DNA of 40,518 nt from Bacillota bacterium (GCA_021821465.1 JAKACM010000033.1:1-40518); one strand, 5' to 3'. Counted from the stretch's first letter, positions 24,139 to 33,194 are shown. Notes: generated by a model not told the origin, from the letters alone. A program made the numbers and translations.

Positions 24139-24590
24139 AAATTTATTCCCTGCCTTTCTAAATGTATTAAACACCCTGAGATTCTGGAGTCAGCAGACTC
24201 GATAATCTTCTGCTATAAAATCGGTGTGCGATCATGGCGGGGAAAAAACGTTGGAGGACATCTTTTTCGAAAGAGTTGTCGTCCCGCTTCATAACGAGTC
24301 TGCACGCATAACCATGATACATTTCTGTCTCCGACGTCCCCGCATACAAAACACTTGGGGGAGGTGACGAGCTGCCCAGTAGTGCGGAAGAGATTTTTTC
24401 ACCCCCGATGTCATCGCAATACCGTTGGTGGTTATCCTAGCGTCGGTGGGTGGAAAGGGGTGAAGGGGAAGAATTCTCCCGATTCCAGCCTTGTAACAAA
24501 AGCACGGATCTACTAATCGGTGACGCTAATTTTTTAGGAGAATATTGCTGTTCTGTGAAAACATATTACGTCATTGCTTACACATATTAA
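24139..24590. other. Leader/intergenic region between the sulfotransferase and sat
   Basis: About 450 bases upstream of sat. A small minus-strand frame (24167-24349) has no ribosome site. I saw a short inverted repeat (GAGTC-AGCA-GACTC near 24187) but no sequence I could identify as a SAM-type riboswitch or T-box. sat therefore may have its own promoter here, although none is obvious. Confidence 0.35.
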
Positions 24591-25433
24591 TCAACGGCCC
24601 TCCAACAGTTGCATTTTTACGTACCGCATCCAAAAGCTGAGACGATATTTTCTGGCGGTTGTCCATTGTGTGCGCGGGGGTTGATACGATTGAGCAAGGC
24701 TCATAATAGCGGAATCCTCTTCATATCCCGACTCCCGCCAGTCTAAAAGACCCTGCCACATTTCTTTCACAGGCTGGGGGATAGAGATGTTATCCGGCAA
24801 GGGAATCAAACCGGAGTGCCCATGGGACAGATCCGAACGGATGACTCGATCGGAGACTTCAAAGGAATCCGTGTCCAAAAAATTTTGGAGCCGTTGAGTT
24901 TGTTGTGTCCCGTTTGGTCCAATCAAATCTTCATAAAATACCGGAAGACGGTTCAAACCTTCCGTCTTTGTCAATGCTTGGCTGGTATAAAACATCCATA
25001 AGGTCAATGCCCATTGAGTGGCCATATTGTTGCGACGATGCAAGGAGAGAGCGACGTCTAAGGGATTGCGCAGACAAACAATATAGCGTGTCGACGGCAC
25101 CAACGGTTGCCAGAATTCCAAAGTCAGGGTCAGGCGGGGATCCTTCCACGTCGCTTTTGGCGAGGGGATTTGCGCAATAAATTTCCGTGCGCTATTTCTT
25201 AGCGCCTTAAGTGCCGCGGCTTCGGTCCAGTTGGGCCGTAATCTGGGAATAACATGCCAGTCTCCACCTAACGCATAAAGAATGCGGCGGTTGATGGTAA
25301 CCAAGTCGGAGGTTTCCCAATAACCTTGGGGGTTATATTGATTGCCTTGGCGTAAAAAATCTTCGGGTCCTGTGACCTGCCAGCCCAAGTTATGACAAAG
25401 TTCAGCGGTAAGGGATGTTCCGCTTCGGTGCAT
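24591..25433 (-). CDS. Sulfotransferase family protein (PAPS-dependent)
   Basis: This protein is about 280 aa from the first standard ATG. The PAPS 5'-phosphosulfate loop is at the very start (MHRSGTSLTAEL, normally preceded by a strand reading VIG). The 3'-phosphate loop follows near residue 120 (RYIVCLRNPLDVALSLHRR, with R and S as in R-x-P-x-D-x-x-x-S). The frame is open upstream only to a TAA at 25467-25469. In between lie ACG GAA AAA CTC GTT TGT GTC ATT GGC, which encode exactly the missing first strand (KLVCVIG). AAGGTGGGG sits about 10 bases before that ACG. Translation probably starts at ACG 25458-25460, or once did from an ATG there. It begins 28 bases after cysC, in one transcription unit. 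The acceptor is unknown; glycosyltransferases nearby suggest a sulfated glycan. Confidence 0.8.
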   Translation of the reverse strand: MHRSGTSLTAELCHNLGWQVTGPEDFLRQGNQYNPQGYWETSDLVTINRRILYALGGDWHVIPRLRPNWTEAAALKALRNSARKFIAQIPSPKATWKDPRLTLTLEFWQPLVPSTRYIVCLRNPLDVALSLHRRNNMATQWALTLWMFYTSQALTKTEGLNRLPVFYEDLIGPNGTQQTQRLQNFLDTDSFEVSDRVIRSDLSHGHSGLIPLPDNISIPQPVKEMWQGLLDWRESGYEEDSAIMSLAQSYQPPRTQWTTARKYRLSFWMRYVKMQLLEGR

Positions 25434-25488
25434 GCCAATGACACAAACGAGTTTTTCCGTTGTTCTTTACCCCACCTTCTTGATGGCA

Positions 25489-26037
25489 TTAATCTGAGAA
25501 TATATCATAGTGTTCATGCATAAAGTCCCATAGGATTTGCAAACTTTCTTCCACGCTCAGCAAGTGCGTGGGGATGCGCAAATCAGGATTAGCGGGGTTT
25601 TCATACGGGGAGGAAATCCCCGTAAACTCGGGTATTAGCCCTGACTCGGCTCTATGATATAACAGTTTCGGGTCCCGCTTGCGGCAAATCTCCAATGGAC
25701 AATCGAGAAAAATTTCCGAGAATTGGTTTCCCATAAGGGCGCGTAACATGGTTCGATCGTTTTCAAAAGGGGTAATGAAGGCGGCTAGAACTATGACGCC
25801 GGCATCCACAAGGATTTTGGCGACGTGTCCGGCTCGCCGTATGTTTTCATGACGGCTTGATATCGAAAAATCTAAGTCTTGTGACAACCCCGTTCTTAAA
25901 ACGTCTCCGTCAAGAACGTATGCGATACGACCCCGGGAATTCAGTCTGGACGACAGGCCTTCGGCCAGAGTTGATTTCCCTACCCCGGACAAACCGGTAA
26001 ACCATAACACAAAACCTTCATGACCTTGACGCGGCAT
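25489..26037 (-). CDS. cysC: Adenylyl-sulfate kinase (APS kinase)
   Basis: This 182-aa kinase phosphorylates APS to PAPS, the donor for sulfotransferases. The P-loop GLSGVGKST is at residues 15-23, followed by LDGDVLRTGLSQDLDFS, RHENIRRAGHVAKI, and the APS-binding RDPKLLYHRAESGLIPEFTGI and SPYENP segments, all standard for CysC. The lid motif usually written ISPYRxDR reads ITPFENDR here, so the serine that can carry a phosphate in E. coli CysC is threonine. ATG 26037 is chosen because GAAGAAGGA precedes it; the in-frame ATG 26085 has no ribosome site. The sulfotransferase follows within 30 bases, which argues for dedicated PAPS supply. Confidence 0.9.
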   Translation of the reverse strand: MPRQGHEGFVLWFTGLSGVGKSTLAEGLSSRLNSRGRIAYVLDGDVLRTGLSQDLDFSISSRHENIRRAGHVAKILVDAGVIVLAAFITPFENDRTMLRALMGNQFSEIFLDCPLEICRKRDPKLLYHRAESGLIPEFTGISSPYENPANPDLRIPTHLLSVEESLQILWDFMHEHYDIFSD

Positions 26038-26361
26038 AATGCTAAATCCTTCTTCCACCGGGAAATTCGTGAAACCTTCAATCATCTAACGAGTAAAGAC
26101 GGATTCATGATATCAAAAGCCATGAGTTTCACATTGCTGAGCGTATGAATTTAAGCAAAGCTTCAGGGAAATCAGAGGAGTTATGTCACCTAAAGCGTAA
26201 TCCGTGGATGGAGTGTGGAAATTTCTGAGGCGATCGACATTCCCCGCCCGGCGTCGGGATGGAGTGGGTGAAGAAGTTCCTGACGGTCTATTCGTATCGT
26301 TCTGCTTCCTTATCATCGCGAAAAAAGTTGTGTTTTGCGATATGACGGAAAACTCCATCAC

Positions 26362-27291
26362 TCACCCGTGGATAGCCGGCATAAATGCCAACCAAATGGG
26401 TATAGTCACTATGCCTCCGAGCGTCGATAACGTAATGGTTTGGCCTACTTCCTCGGGGGCGGCATCAAATTCACGTGCCAAGATCAAGGCATTCACGGCC
26501 ACAGGCATAGCAATTTGCAAAACTAAGGCTCTTGCGACAGGAGTGCTCAATGAGAGGACCGTGACGACCCCGACAGAAATGAGCGGCATGACAATCAATC
26601 GCGCAGCGGTGCTAAACCACGGGAGAAATTGGCGGAATTGACTGTGTTGCCAGTCAGCAAGCGTGCTGCCCAACACCACTAAGACTGTAGGGGCATAGGC
26701 CTGAGAGCCAAATCGCGCTGCCGTCGCCACCCCCGACGGCAAGTGGACATGCAAGACCAGAAGAATGATGGCCACCATCATGGCCCACAATGACGGCAGT
26801 CGCACCATACGGTGAAAGGCGGCACGCGGATCGACTCCGCTTCTTCCCGCCAAATACGCACCAATCGTGTTCACCGCGACAATTTGCGTCAAGACGAAGA
26901 TGATTGCGGCGTGAAGACTGGATTGCCCCAAACTGAATGCGACTAACGGTAAGCCCAGATTGGCCGAATTGGAAAACACGGTGGTCAAGTCCAGAGCGGA
27001 TTGTGAAGGGCGCGGCTGGTGGAATAGCCATCCGATCAGCCGACTGACGCCCATGGACCCAAGGAGCATGATGAGGGCAAAGACCACAATTTTGCTAAGG
27101 GCTCCGAACGACAAATGAGGCGCAATAAGGGCATTCAGGACCAAGGCGGGGCTAAAGACATACAATGCCACACGTGACACCGGATGAAAATCCAAATTAA
27201 AGGCACGACGCAAGATAAACCCCGCCGCAACAAATACAACGACGGGAATTAATGCCTGCAGGATAACTTGCATAGAGGACAAGCAAAACAC
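26362..27291 (-). CDS. Auxin-efflux-carrier (AEC) family permease
   Basis: This integral membrane protein of about 309 aa has around ten hydrophobic segments and belongs to the AEC/BART superfamily of secondary exporters (malonate, malate or other organic-acid permeases in bacteria). Typical features are the short first helix block LQALIPVVVFVAAGFILRR, the SPALVLNAL turn, FSNSANLGLPLVAFSLG in the middle (the N-x-G-L-P discontinuous-helix motif), and the closing IAMPVAVNALILAREFDAAPEEV and TLSTLGGIVTIPIW segments. Start is uncertain: GTG 27291 has AAGG close upstream, while ATG 27273 (MQVILQAL) fits the family start better but lacks a ribosome site. It is unlinked in function to its neighbours as far as can be seen. 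Confidence 0.88.
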   Translation of the reverse strand: MFCLSSMQVILQALIPVVVFVAAGFILRRAFNLDFHPVSRVALYVFSPALVLNALIAPHLSFGALSKIVVFALIMLLGSMGVSRLIGWLFHQPRPSQSALDLTTVFSNSANLGLPLVAFSLGQSSLHAAIIFVLTQIVAVNTIGAYLAGRSGVDPRAAFHRMVRLPSLWAMMVAIILLVLHVHLPSGVATAARFGSQAYAPTVLVVLGSTLADWQHSQFRQFLPWFSTAARLIVMPLISVGVVTVLSLSTPVARALVLQIAMPVAVNALILAREFDAAPEEVGQTITLSTLGGIVTIPIWLAFMPAIHG

Positions 27292-27381
27292 CTGCCTTGG
27301 GGGAATTCATGAGTGAAGAGGCATTGGCCCTGAGCCGTTTTGCATAAAGAGAGTCCATTTACAGCCCAGGGAATCATCGTT

Positions 27382-27573
27382 TCAAAAACCACACCAAAAC
27401 AAAAGTGTCAGCAAAAAAAATTGCGTGTCACCGCGCACGGTTTTATCCAAGTCGTAATGATAGCATTTGTCATTATAGCATAGTCGAATTTCACACAGGG
27501 GTCTTTGAATAGGGTGAAGAGCTTGGAAAAAGTCTTCCACTTCGTTCGTTATCCGATATATAATGCGATGCAT
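27382..27573 (-). CDS. Possible small protein, 63 aa, unknown
   Basis: An AT-rich frame on the minus strand encodes a 63-aa peptide with a central CEIRLCYNDKCYHYDLD stretch and a hydrophobic end (FFLLTLLFW). Three cysteines and a histidine could bind metal. No ribosome site is visible before ATG 27573, and no family is recognised. It lies 16 bases after the GT4 gene on the same strand. Confidence 0.2.
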   Translation of the reverse strand: MHRIIYRITNEVEDFFQALHPIQRPLCEIRLCYNDKCYHYDLDKTVRGDTQFFLLTLLFWCGF

Positions 27574-27589
27574 TTATTCTGAGCATAAT

Positions 27590-28675
27590 TCAAGGCTTTT
27601 GCCTCAATACCTGTTCAAGACTAGTGGTGGCCAACTCCCAGGTAAATTGCCGAATGTGGCGGTGCCCTTCTTCAGCCAATTCAATGCGCAGATCGGGTTT
27701 GCGGATCAATTCCATGACGTTTGCCGCTAAAGACTCGGCATCTCCAGGCGGTGAGAGCAACGCATTTTTGTTATGTTGAGCATAGTCCCTGACCCCCTCA
27801 TTAGAGCAGGCCGTGAGAGCAGCCCCGCAAGCCATGGCTTCCGCCGGAGGAAGTGGCCATCCTTCAGAGAGGCTGGGATGGACGAATATCGTACAGGAAT
27901 TATAGTAAGCCTCCAGTTCTAGGGGGGAGGGGAGTCTTAAATATTTTATCCAGGATGGGATATCTTGCCCGCGCGGCGGTGCGCCGAACACGGTGGACTG
28001 TAAATCCGGGTAGTGTTCTTTGACCAGGTCCAATGCCTTCAGCCCGATCTCTGTGCCTTTCCAGTAGTTTGTGTGATAAAGCATGCCAATATGCCGTACC
28101 GAACGCTCAGAAGGAGGCACAGTCATCCGTAAATGCGTGAAATCAATACCGTTGGGAATATAAGTCATCCGTTTTCCTTGGTCAAAATTCTTCTCGCCCA
28201 GATCGTAGAGCCACCTCGCAATGACAATCTTGTGAAGGGGGAGTTGCCAAGTGGCATCGACTTCCTCTTTGGGACCGTCCCAGACTTCGTAATGTTGAAT
28301 GAGATAATATTTTCTGCCTTTTGACGGTGGAAATTGTGCGATCCACGGCGCAGTGCGCCATCCGGTAGCAATGATCGCATCAAGATCGGGGAGATAGAAG
28401 GGACTGGGGACCGGAACAAATTGCATTTGCACTCCTGGGGTTGTCAGAACCGAAGGAAACCAAAATGATTGCCGTAGTTGTCTTTGACACCGCTGTATCC
28501 ACAAGGGTTCCTTTATCCGGTCTTCGAACGAACGGGCGGATGATAGCCGCCGTGGATGGAAGAGGTATACTTGATGGCCGTTTTCTGCCAGATGCACAGC
28601 ATATTCATACACCACCTTAAACCCCCCGATGGGAGTGAGACTGAATCGTGGTAACACAAATCCAATGCGCATCAT
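27590..28675 (-). CDS. Family 4 (GT-B) glycosyltransferase
   Basis: This protein of about 361 aa is a GT-B retaining glycosyltransferase, with a glycine-rich N-terminal acceptor domain start (RIGFVLPRFSLTPIGGFKVVYEYAVHLAENGHQV). The C-terminal donor domain carries the family GT4 motif FVHPSLSEGWPLPPAEAMACG (E-x7-E), then the usual closing LAANVMELI region. NGIDFTHLR marks the hinge. It would act on the cytoplasmic face in cell-surface polysaccharide or glycoprotein synthesis. GAGGAAGGTGAAG immediately precedes ATG 28675 and ATG 28672, so either is the start rather than 28699. The location close to APS kinase and sulfotransferase fits a surface-modification cluster, though the AEC permease intervenes. 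Confidence 0.87.
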   Translation of the reverse strand: MMRIGFVLPRFSLTPIGGFKVVYEYAVHLAENGHQVYLFHPRRLSSARSFEDRIKEPLWIQRCQRQLRQSFWFPSVLTTPGVQMQFVPVPSPFYLPDLDAIIATGWRTAPWIAQFPPSKGRKYYLIQHYEVWDGPKEEVDATWQLPLHKIVIARWLYDLGEKNFDQGKRMTYIPNGIDFTHLRMTVPPSERSVRHIGMLYHTNYWKGTEIGLKALDLVKEHYPDLQSTVFGAPPRGQDIPSWIKYLRLPSPLELEAYYNSCTIFVHPSLSEGWPLPPAEAMACGAALTACSNEGVRDYAQHNKNALLSPPGDAESLAANVMELIRKPDLRIELAEEGHRHIRQFTWELATTSLEQVLRQKP

Positions 28676-29001
28676 CTTCACCTTCCTCACAGTATACATA
28701 ATTTGTTACGTTCCGTATGATTCCGCCGGATTCGACAGCAAACGCCGATTAATCATAATTAACCGGGCTTGCGATCATACGCTCTTCGATGAAATCCATG
28801 CGGAATAGGTTTGGTGGGGGTCTTTGAAATCGGTGGCGGCTGATGATTGACGATCTCCCAAAAATTTGAAGCGGTTAAGGAAGTTTGTCCACTTGTAAAA
28901 ATCTTTAGATCCCGCATTAAATTCCTCTGAAAACCATGGAGGTTGTCTTGCCACTCGTCTAAAACTCGTCTAACCTGGCAATTGATCGAGAGGTGGCGCA
29001 G

Positions 29002-30192
29002 GTGAAGGCATCCAGTATAACGAAGGTGTATGTCGTAGGATTCTTATTCAATGTCTCCTTTCTGTCCTTTGCTATCTTAATTCCTGTTGACGCATTAGCA
29101 CACCATTTTCCTGTGTTTCTTGTGGGGGTTCTGGCAGCGATTCCCGGAATCTTACAATTGCCGCTCCGTATTTTCAGCGGGCCATTGGTGGACAGGATGG
29201 GAGAACGTTGGGTCCTGGGAGTGACGTTTTTTCTGGCTACCATTGCGGGAGTCGTGCTTACAGTGGGACCGTTATCTCTTATTCCTTCGCTTATCGCGGG
29301 TCAATTATGTATGGGAGCCGCACGGGGATTGTTTTGGCCGGCCGCCCAGTCCCAAGTTAGCCGCGAGCCGGAGAACAGGGTGCGCCAATTGGGCCTCTTT
29401 ACTTCGTTTACCAAAGGCGGAGCGTTGGTTGGCACCGCTCTGGCAGGAGGGATTGCGGAAGAGGCAGGCATTCGCGGAGGATTTGCTTTTGCCGCGGCAT
29501 TGGGTTTTGTCGCGTTGGTGATTGGGGCTACTTTGCCGAAAACATTGGCGGCCACCCGGCCCTCGAGTCTTTCGGCGGCAATCTCGCGTTTGTTACCTTC
29601 AGTACGGCAGCCTTTTGTGATTGTCAATGGCTTAGTGGCCGTCTTGTGTGCGTTGCCGCAATCTCTGGCTCAGTCCTTTTATCCGGTATCCCTTCTCCAG
29701 TTGGGATTAAAATCCGGTTCCGCCAGTCTCATTACGGCCTTGACCAGCCTAGGGATGATTATCTCGGGATTTTTCGGCGATCGAGCTCTGAAACGCATGG
29801 GCATGCGATCTGTGGTCACCATATCCGCTCTCTTCATTGGCTTGTCGCTGGCTACGACAGCCGTTCATCAAATAGCATGGGATGCGGCCGCTATATTTGT
29901 GGGAGGGTTTTTTGCCGGGTGGCTTAATGTTGCCTTTCTGACGGCCGTGTCTTCCAGAAGCGCGGATGGTGAGCGCGGAACCAATTTAGGCGTGACCCAA
30001 GCTTTCTTTGTTATGGCTTTTATGGGAACACCTCTCTTTTCAGGGTGGCTCTTTGGAACGGCTGGTAGAGCCGATACTTTCTTGGTAGAAGGGGTTTTGA
30101 GTGTGATAGTAGCCATGCTTATCGTCGTCTTATGGCGATGGCAAAAGGAGCGTGCACCCACTGGAAATCCTCGACAACTTGTGCATTTTTAG
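29002..30192 (+). CDS. Major facilitator superfamily transporter
   Basis: This protein of about 396 aa has 12 predicted membrane helices and belongs to the MFS drug/metabolite exporter type. The loop 2-3 signature reads GPLVDRMGERWVLG (G-x-L-x-D-R-x-G-x-R), and a degenerate copy, FFGDRALKRMG, occurs in the second half. Helix 4-5 contains QLCMGAARGLFWPAAQSQVSR, as in many exporters. GTG 29002 is preferred to GTG 28993 because the GAGAGGTGG site is well spaced only from the former. It is divergent from the GT4 gene. The substrate is not predictable. Confidence 0.85.
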   Translation: MKASSITKVYVVGFLFNVSFLSFAILIPVDALAHHFPVFLVGVLAAIPGILQLPLRIFSGPLVDRMGERWVLGVTFFLATIAGVVLTVGPLSLIPSLIAGQLCMGAARGLFWPAAQSQVSREPENRVRQLGLFTSFTKGGALVGTALAGGIAEEAGIRGGFAFAAALGFVALVIGATLPKTLAATRPSSLSAAISRLLPSVRQPFVIVNGLVAVLCALPQSLAQSFYPVSLLQLGLKSGSASLITALTSLGMIISGFFGDRALKRMGMRSVVTISALFIGLSLATTAVHQIAWDAAAIFVGGFFAGWLNVAFLTAVSSRSADGERGTNLGVTQAFFVMAFMGTPLFSGWLFGTAGRADTFLVEGVLSVIVAMLIVVLWRWQKERAPTGNPRQLVHF

Positions 30193-30335
30193 TGTGGGGG
30201 GACGATCATGGTTCACGACTCGTCAGCCGAGCAATTTCCTGCCTTTTGTTGCATAATGACAAGAAGATCAGCCGTATGATAGTCTATTGTGTAATATCAT
30301 GAAAAGCTCATGCACGGTGCGAAAGGATCCGGTTT

Positions 30336-31316
30336 ATGGAATCCGAAGATGAGTGGCAACTGTTAGCAACGCATGGCTGGAAGCTTCAAGACAATCCGGC
30401 GTCTTTACTGAATTACTTCAAACATTTAGTAAATATATACCCCGATTCGGCCCGAGCCCGGTTTGAACTGGCTAATGCGCTCGACTATCTTTCGCGGGAA
30501 GAAGAGGCCGTCACGTTTTATCGCGAAGCCCTGGCCCTAGGACTCTCTCGGGAATATGAGATATATGCCAAAGTTCAACTGGCTAGCTCTATCCACAACC
30601 TGGGCCGTGCCGAAGAGGCAGTTGGCCTGCTGAAGGAAGTGACAGAGCGTGATCCTCACCATTTGTCCTTTGTGATATTTTTGGCGTTGGCGCTACGAAC
30701 TCTGGGTCGGTGTGATGAAGCCCTACAGCGGGTAATTCATGGGGTTTTACGGGAATGTCATACGCCGGATTTGATTCGGTACTACCCAGCTCTGACACAG
30801 TATGCGGATGCGCTCTATAAACCCAAGCAAGAAGAGCCCATCGATCCCGAGTCTTTGGTGATTCGTCTTCGCACGGATTCGGATCCTTTGCCTTGGAATT
30901 TGTTGTTGCAAGCAGACCCTTGTGCCGAAATGGTTCAAAGCTATTGCCAGCAAGGATTTTGTTATCTTGCCGAATGGAAAGAAACCATCGTAGGCGTCTA
31001 TGTCATCCTTGGCAAGACAGAGGACAGGGCAGAACTCATGAACATTTCAGTGGTAGCAGAGTGGCAAGGACAGGGAATTGGACGGCAATTGCTGCAACAT
31101 GCCCAAGACGCGGCAAAAGAGTTGGGATACGTTTGGCTGGAGGTCGGTACCGGGAATTCCAGTTTATCTCAACTCCGTTTTTATCAACGGGCCGGATTTC
31201 GGATCACAGGTGTTCTACCCGACTTTTTTGTTCACCATTATGCTCATCCCATCGTAGAAGACGACATTTCCTGCCGCGATATGATTCGCTTAACACGACG
31301 GTTGGACTTTTCATGA
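30336..31316 (+). CDS. TPR-GNAT fusion protein
   Basis: This 326-aa two-domain protein has tetratricopeptide repeats in residues about 25-150. Helix pairs such as ARARFELANALDYLSREEEA, KVQLASSIHNLGRAEEAVGL and FLALALRTLGRCDEALQRV each match the W/L-G-Y-A-F-A-P pattern. Residues about 175-320 form a GNAT acetyltransferase; the acetyl-CoA loop VVAEWQGQGIGRQLLQHA (R/Q-x-x-G-x-G/A) and LRFYQRAGFRITG are clear. It would acetylate a small molecule or protein amine, with the TPR part as a docking module. GAAAGGA precedes ATG 30336. The TPR half resembles the tetratrico-group-5 type common as a separate protein in Firmicutes. Confidence 0.85.
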   Translation: MESEDEWQLLATHGWKLQDNPASLLNYFKHLVNIYPDSARARFELANALDYLSREEEAVTFYREALALGLSREYEIYAKVQLASSIHNLGRAEEAVGLLKEVTERDPHHLSFVIFLALALRTLGRCDEALQRVIHGVLRECHTPDLIRYYPALTQYADALYKPKQEEPIDPESLVIRLRTDSDPLPWNLLLQADPCAEMVQSYCQQGFCYLAEWKETIVGVYVILGKTEDRAELMNISVVAEWQGQGIGRQLLQHAQDAAKELGYVWLEVGTGNSSLSQLRFYQRAGFRITGVLPDFFVHHYAHPIVEDDISCRDMIRLTRRLDFS

Positions 31317-31549
31317 TGCCCTAGCCGATCTTGCCATGCATTCGCATCAGATTTCGCGCCGACCGGGAGTGTCGGTTCGGCATCAATTAGCGAGAGATTG
31401 CTCACCGTATAACGTACCGACGTTCTTGAAGACCTCAAAGTGCTCGTACTGCCAAAAGAGGACGATTCGCCTCTATGAGAAGGTGTGAGAGGATCAAGAG
31501 TGTTTCATTCTCCATGACCCCGGCAATCGAGAAAAAGAGGTGAAGAATC

Positions 31550-33013
31550 ATGGCCGATACCTTAACACATTCACAAATGACGGAAGATGTAACGGAATTG
31601 GTGCGTCTCATTGCCGAAAGTCATCCCGATCCCTTTCGGTATGTGGGCGGCGCGGTGGCCTTTTACACGCTGGCAGAGGAGATTATAGAGAATTTGCCGG
31701 ATCGAGCGGATCCGGAAGCGTTTTTAATGCGTGTAAGACCTCTGGTTGCGGCTGTTCATGACGGGCACACCCTTATTGGGTTGCCGCCTTCGTCTGCTAC
31801 AGATTTCTCTTTTCCGTTGAAATGGCTTATTCTCTCCGACGGACTCTACGTGAAGGCTGTTGGCAATAAGGAGTTGTCTGCTCTGATTGGAGCCTGTTTA
31901 GTCGCATGGGACGGGTTGTCTCTGGAGGAGTTGAAGAGAAGGCAAGAGCTGGCGGAGGGCTTTGATAACTCCATGGACTTGTCAAGACGCTTGACCCACT
32001 CCTTGTCTTCGTTTAGAGCGTTTAGGGCTATGATGCACCCTATCGATCCCCCCAAAACGGCTCGTTTGGATTTGACATTTCCCCATCAGTCGACATCTCG
32101 GACATGTTACATTGATTGGGGGGAAGTCACGACCTATTTTTCCTCCAGTGTAAATTTAATGCAGTGGCCGGATTTGGGACCCAGTCAAATCAACTGGGAT
32201 GTCGCAGGAGAAGAGACCAAGAAAGTGATCTGCCTTCGCATCGGAGAGATGACTCACTACCGGGAAGCTTATGAAGCTTGGTATGATTCGGGATTCATGG
32301 ACCCGTTGCGCCGGTGGTGGTCGATTCATTATCCGAACGAACCTTTCGATAGGGCAGAAGTTTTCGGGGCTTTGAGCCAAATTGTTGCGGCCAGTACTCA
32401 GTTGGAACAGATGGTGTTGAAGGGCTTAAAGATGCAAATCCCATGGCTTATTGTTGATCTGCGGATGGCGAGCGGAGGGAATTCTCTTTTGGCCACAATC
32501 TTAAAATATTTTCTCTTTGGGCGAAAGGCCATGATCGATGAGGATCTTGGATATCAAATTCCCCGTTACTCGTCATTGTATTTGGCGAACTACGGAAAAC
32601 TGCCTTCGGGAGCATCAAGAAATTTAGGTGGCTACGATTTTCGCGAAAAAAGGGCATGGCAAAGAAGACACAAAATGCCCTCCGATGCAAATGAAATTGG
32701 GTGGTATCAAGAAAAACCAATGCCGTGGATCCCTGCCAGCTTCAGGGAAGTGATGGACCGCTACCAAGAAGGCTTGGGATGGCATCCAAGGATATTGGTG
32801 GTGACAGCTGCTGAGACTTACAGCGCGGGGTTTGATGTGGCAGCCATGTTATGGCAACGTGGTGCGAATCACATTGGGGTAACACCGGCACAATCCGGTA
32901 ATTGCTTTATTGATGTCTTGCATTATGAACTGTCTCATTCCCGTTGCCAAGGAACAATTTCTTTCAAGGAAAGTTTTTTATATCCGAATGACCCCGAAAG
33001 CGGAGTGATGTGA
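31550..33013 (+). CDS. S41-family (tail-specific) peptidase-like protein, C-terminus cut by in-frame TGA
   Basis: This 487-aa protein has no signal peptide. The S41 pattern is visible in LVAAVHDGHTLI (residues about 65-76), WLIVDLRMASGGNSLLATIL (near 305) and ILVVTAAETYSAGFDVAAML (near 410). In the last segment the serine in TYSAGFD is the likely nucleophile, as in the T-x-S-A-(G/A)-E core of C-terminal proteases. The GVTPAQSGN-like strand after it is also usual. No PDZ domain is obvious. The frame ends at a TGA (33011-33013), yet the same frame continues as PDVFLTYQDFVRYDFDPH to a TAG at 33118, which looks like the normal S41 end. GAGGTGAAG precedes ATG 31550. The main body is otherwise intact. 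Confidence 0.7.
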   Translation: MADTLTHSQMTEDVTELVRLIAESHPDPFRYVGGAVAFYTLAEEIIENLPDRADPEAFLMRVRPLVAAVHDGHTLIGLPPSSATDFSFPLKWLILSDGLYVKAVGNKELSALIGACLVAWDGLSLEELKRRQELAEGFDNSMDLSRRLTHSLSSFRAFRAMMHPIDPPKTARLDLTFPHQSTSRTCYIDWGEVTTYFSSSVNLMQWPDLGPSQINWDVAGEETKKVICLRIGEMTHYREAYEAWYDSGFMDPLRRWWSIHYPNEPFDRAEVFGALSQIVAASTQLEQMVLKGLKMQIPWLIVDLRMASGGNSLLATILKYFLFGRKAMIDEDLGYQIPRYSSLYLANYGKLPSGASRNLGGYDFREKRAWQRRHKMPSDANEIGWYQEKPMPWIPASFREVMDRYQEGLGWHPRILVVTAAETYSAGFDVAAMLWQRGANHIGVTPAQSGNCFIDVLHYELSHSRCQGTISFKESFLYPNDPESGVM

Positions 33014-33118
33014 AAGCCGGACGTTTTCTTGACCTATCAAGATTTTGTCCGTTATGATTTTGATCCCCACACTGCATTATATATCGCATACGAATATATT
33101 AAATCACATTGGAATTAG
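33014..33118 (+). pseudogene. Detached C-terminal tail of the S41-like peptidase
   Basis: Thirty-four codons in the same frame as the peptidase directly follow its TGA. They contain PDVFLTYQDFV, then DFDPHTALYIAYEYIKSH, resembling the closing PD(V/I)...D..L..A...I helix of S41 proteins. One nucleotide change at the TGA would restore a 522-aa protein. Whether the stop is real, read through or a sequence error cannot be told here. Confidence 0.6.
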
Positions 33119-33194
33119 TCAAGGAAACAGGACTTGAGATAAGAGAGCATGACATCAAGGGTTTTGTTCGGGCAGCCGTAGAAGAGAGAAGGAG

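Noticed and set aside
24139-24590. Possible SAM riboswitch or T-box upstream of sat.
   Set aside because: Only a 5-bp inverted repeat was found; none of the conserved cores of these elements could be identified.
33011-33013. TGA in the S41-like gene as a selenocysteine codon.
   Set aside because: S41 proteins are not selenoproteins, the site is not at a redox position, and no selenocysteine machinery or clear insertion element is visible nearby.
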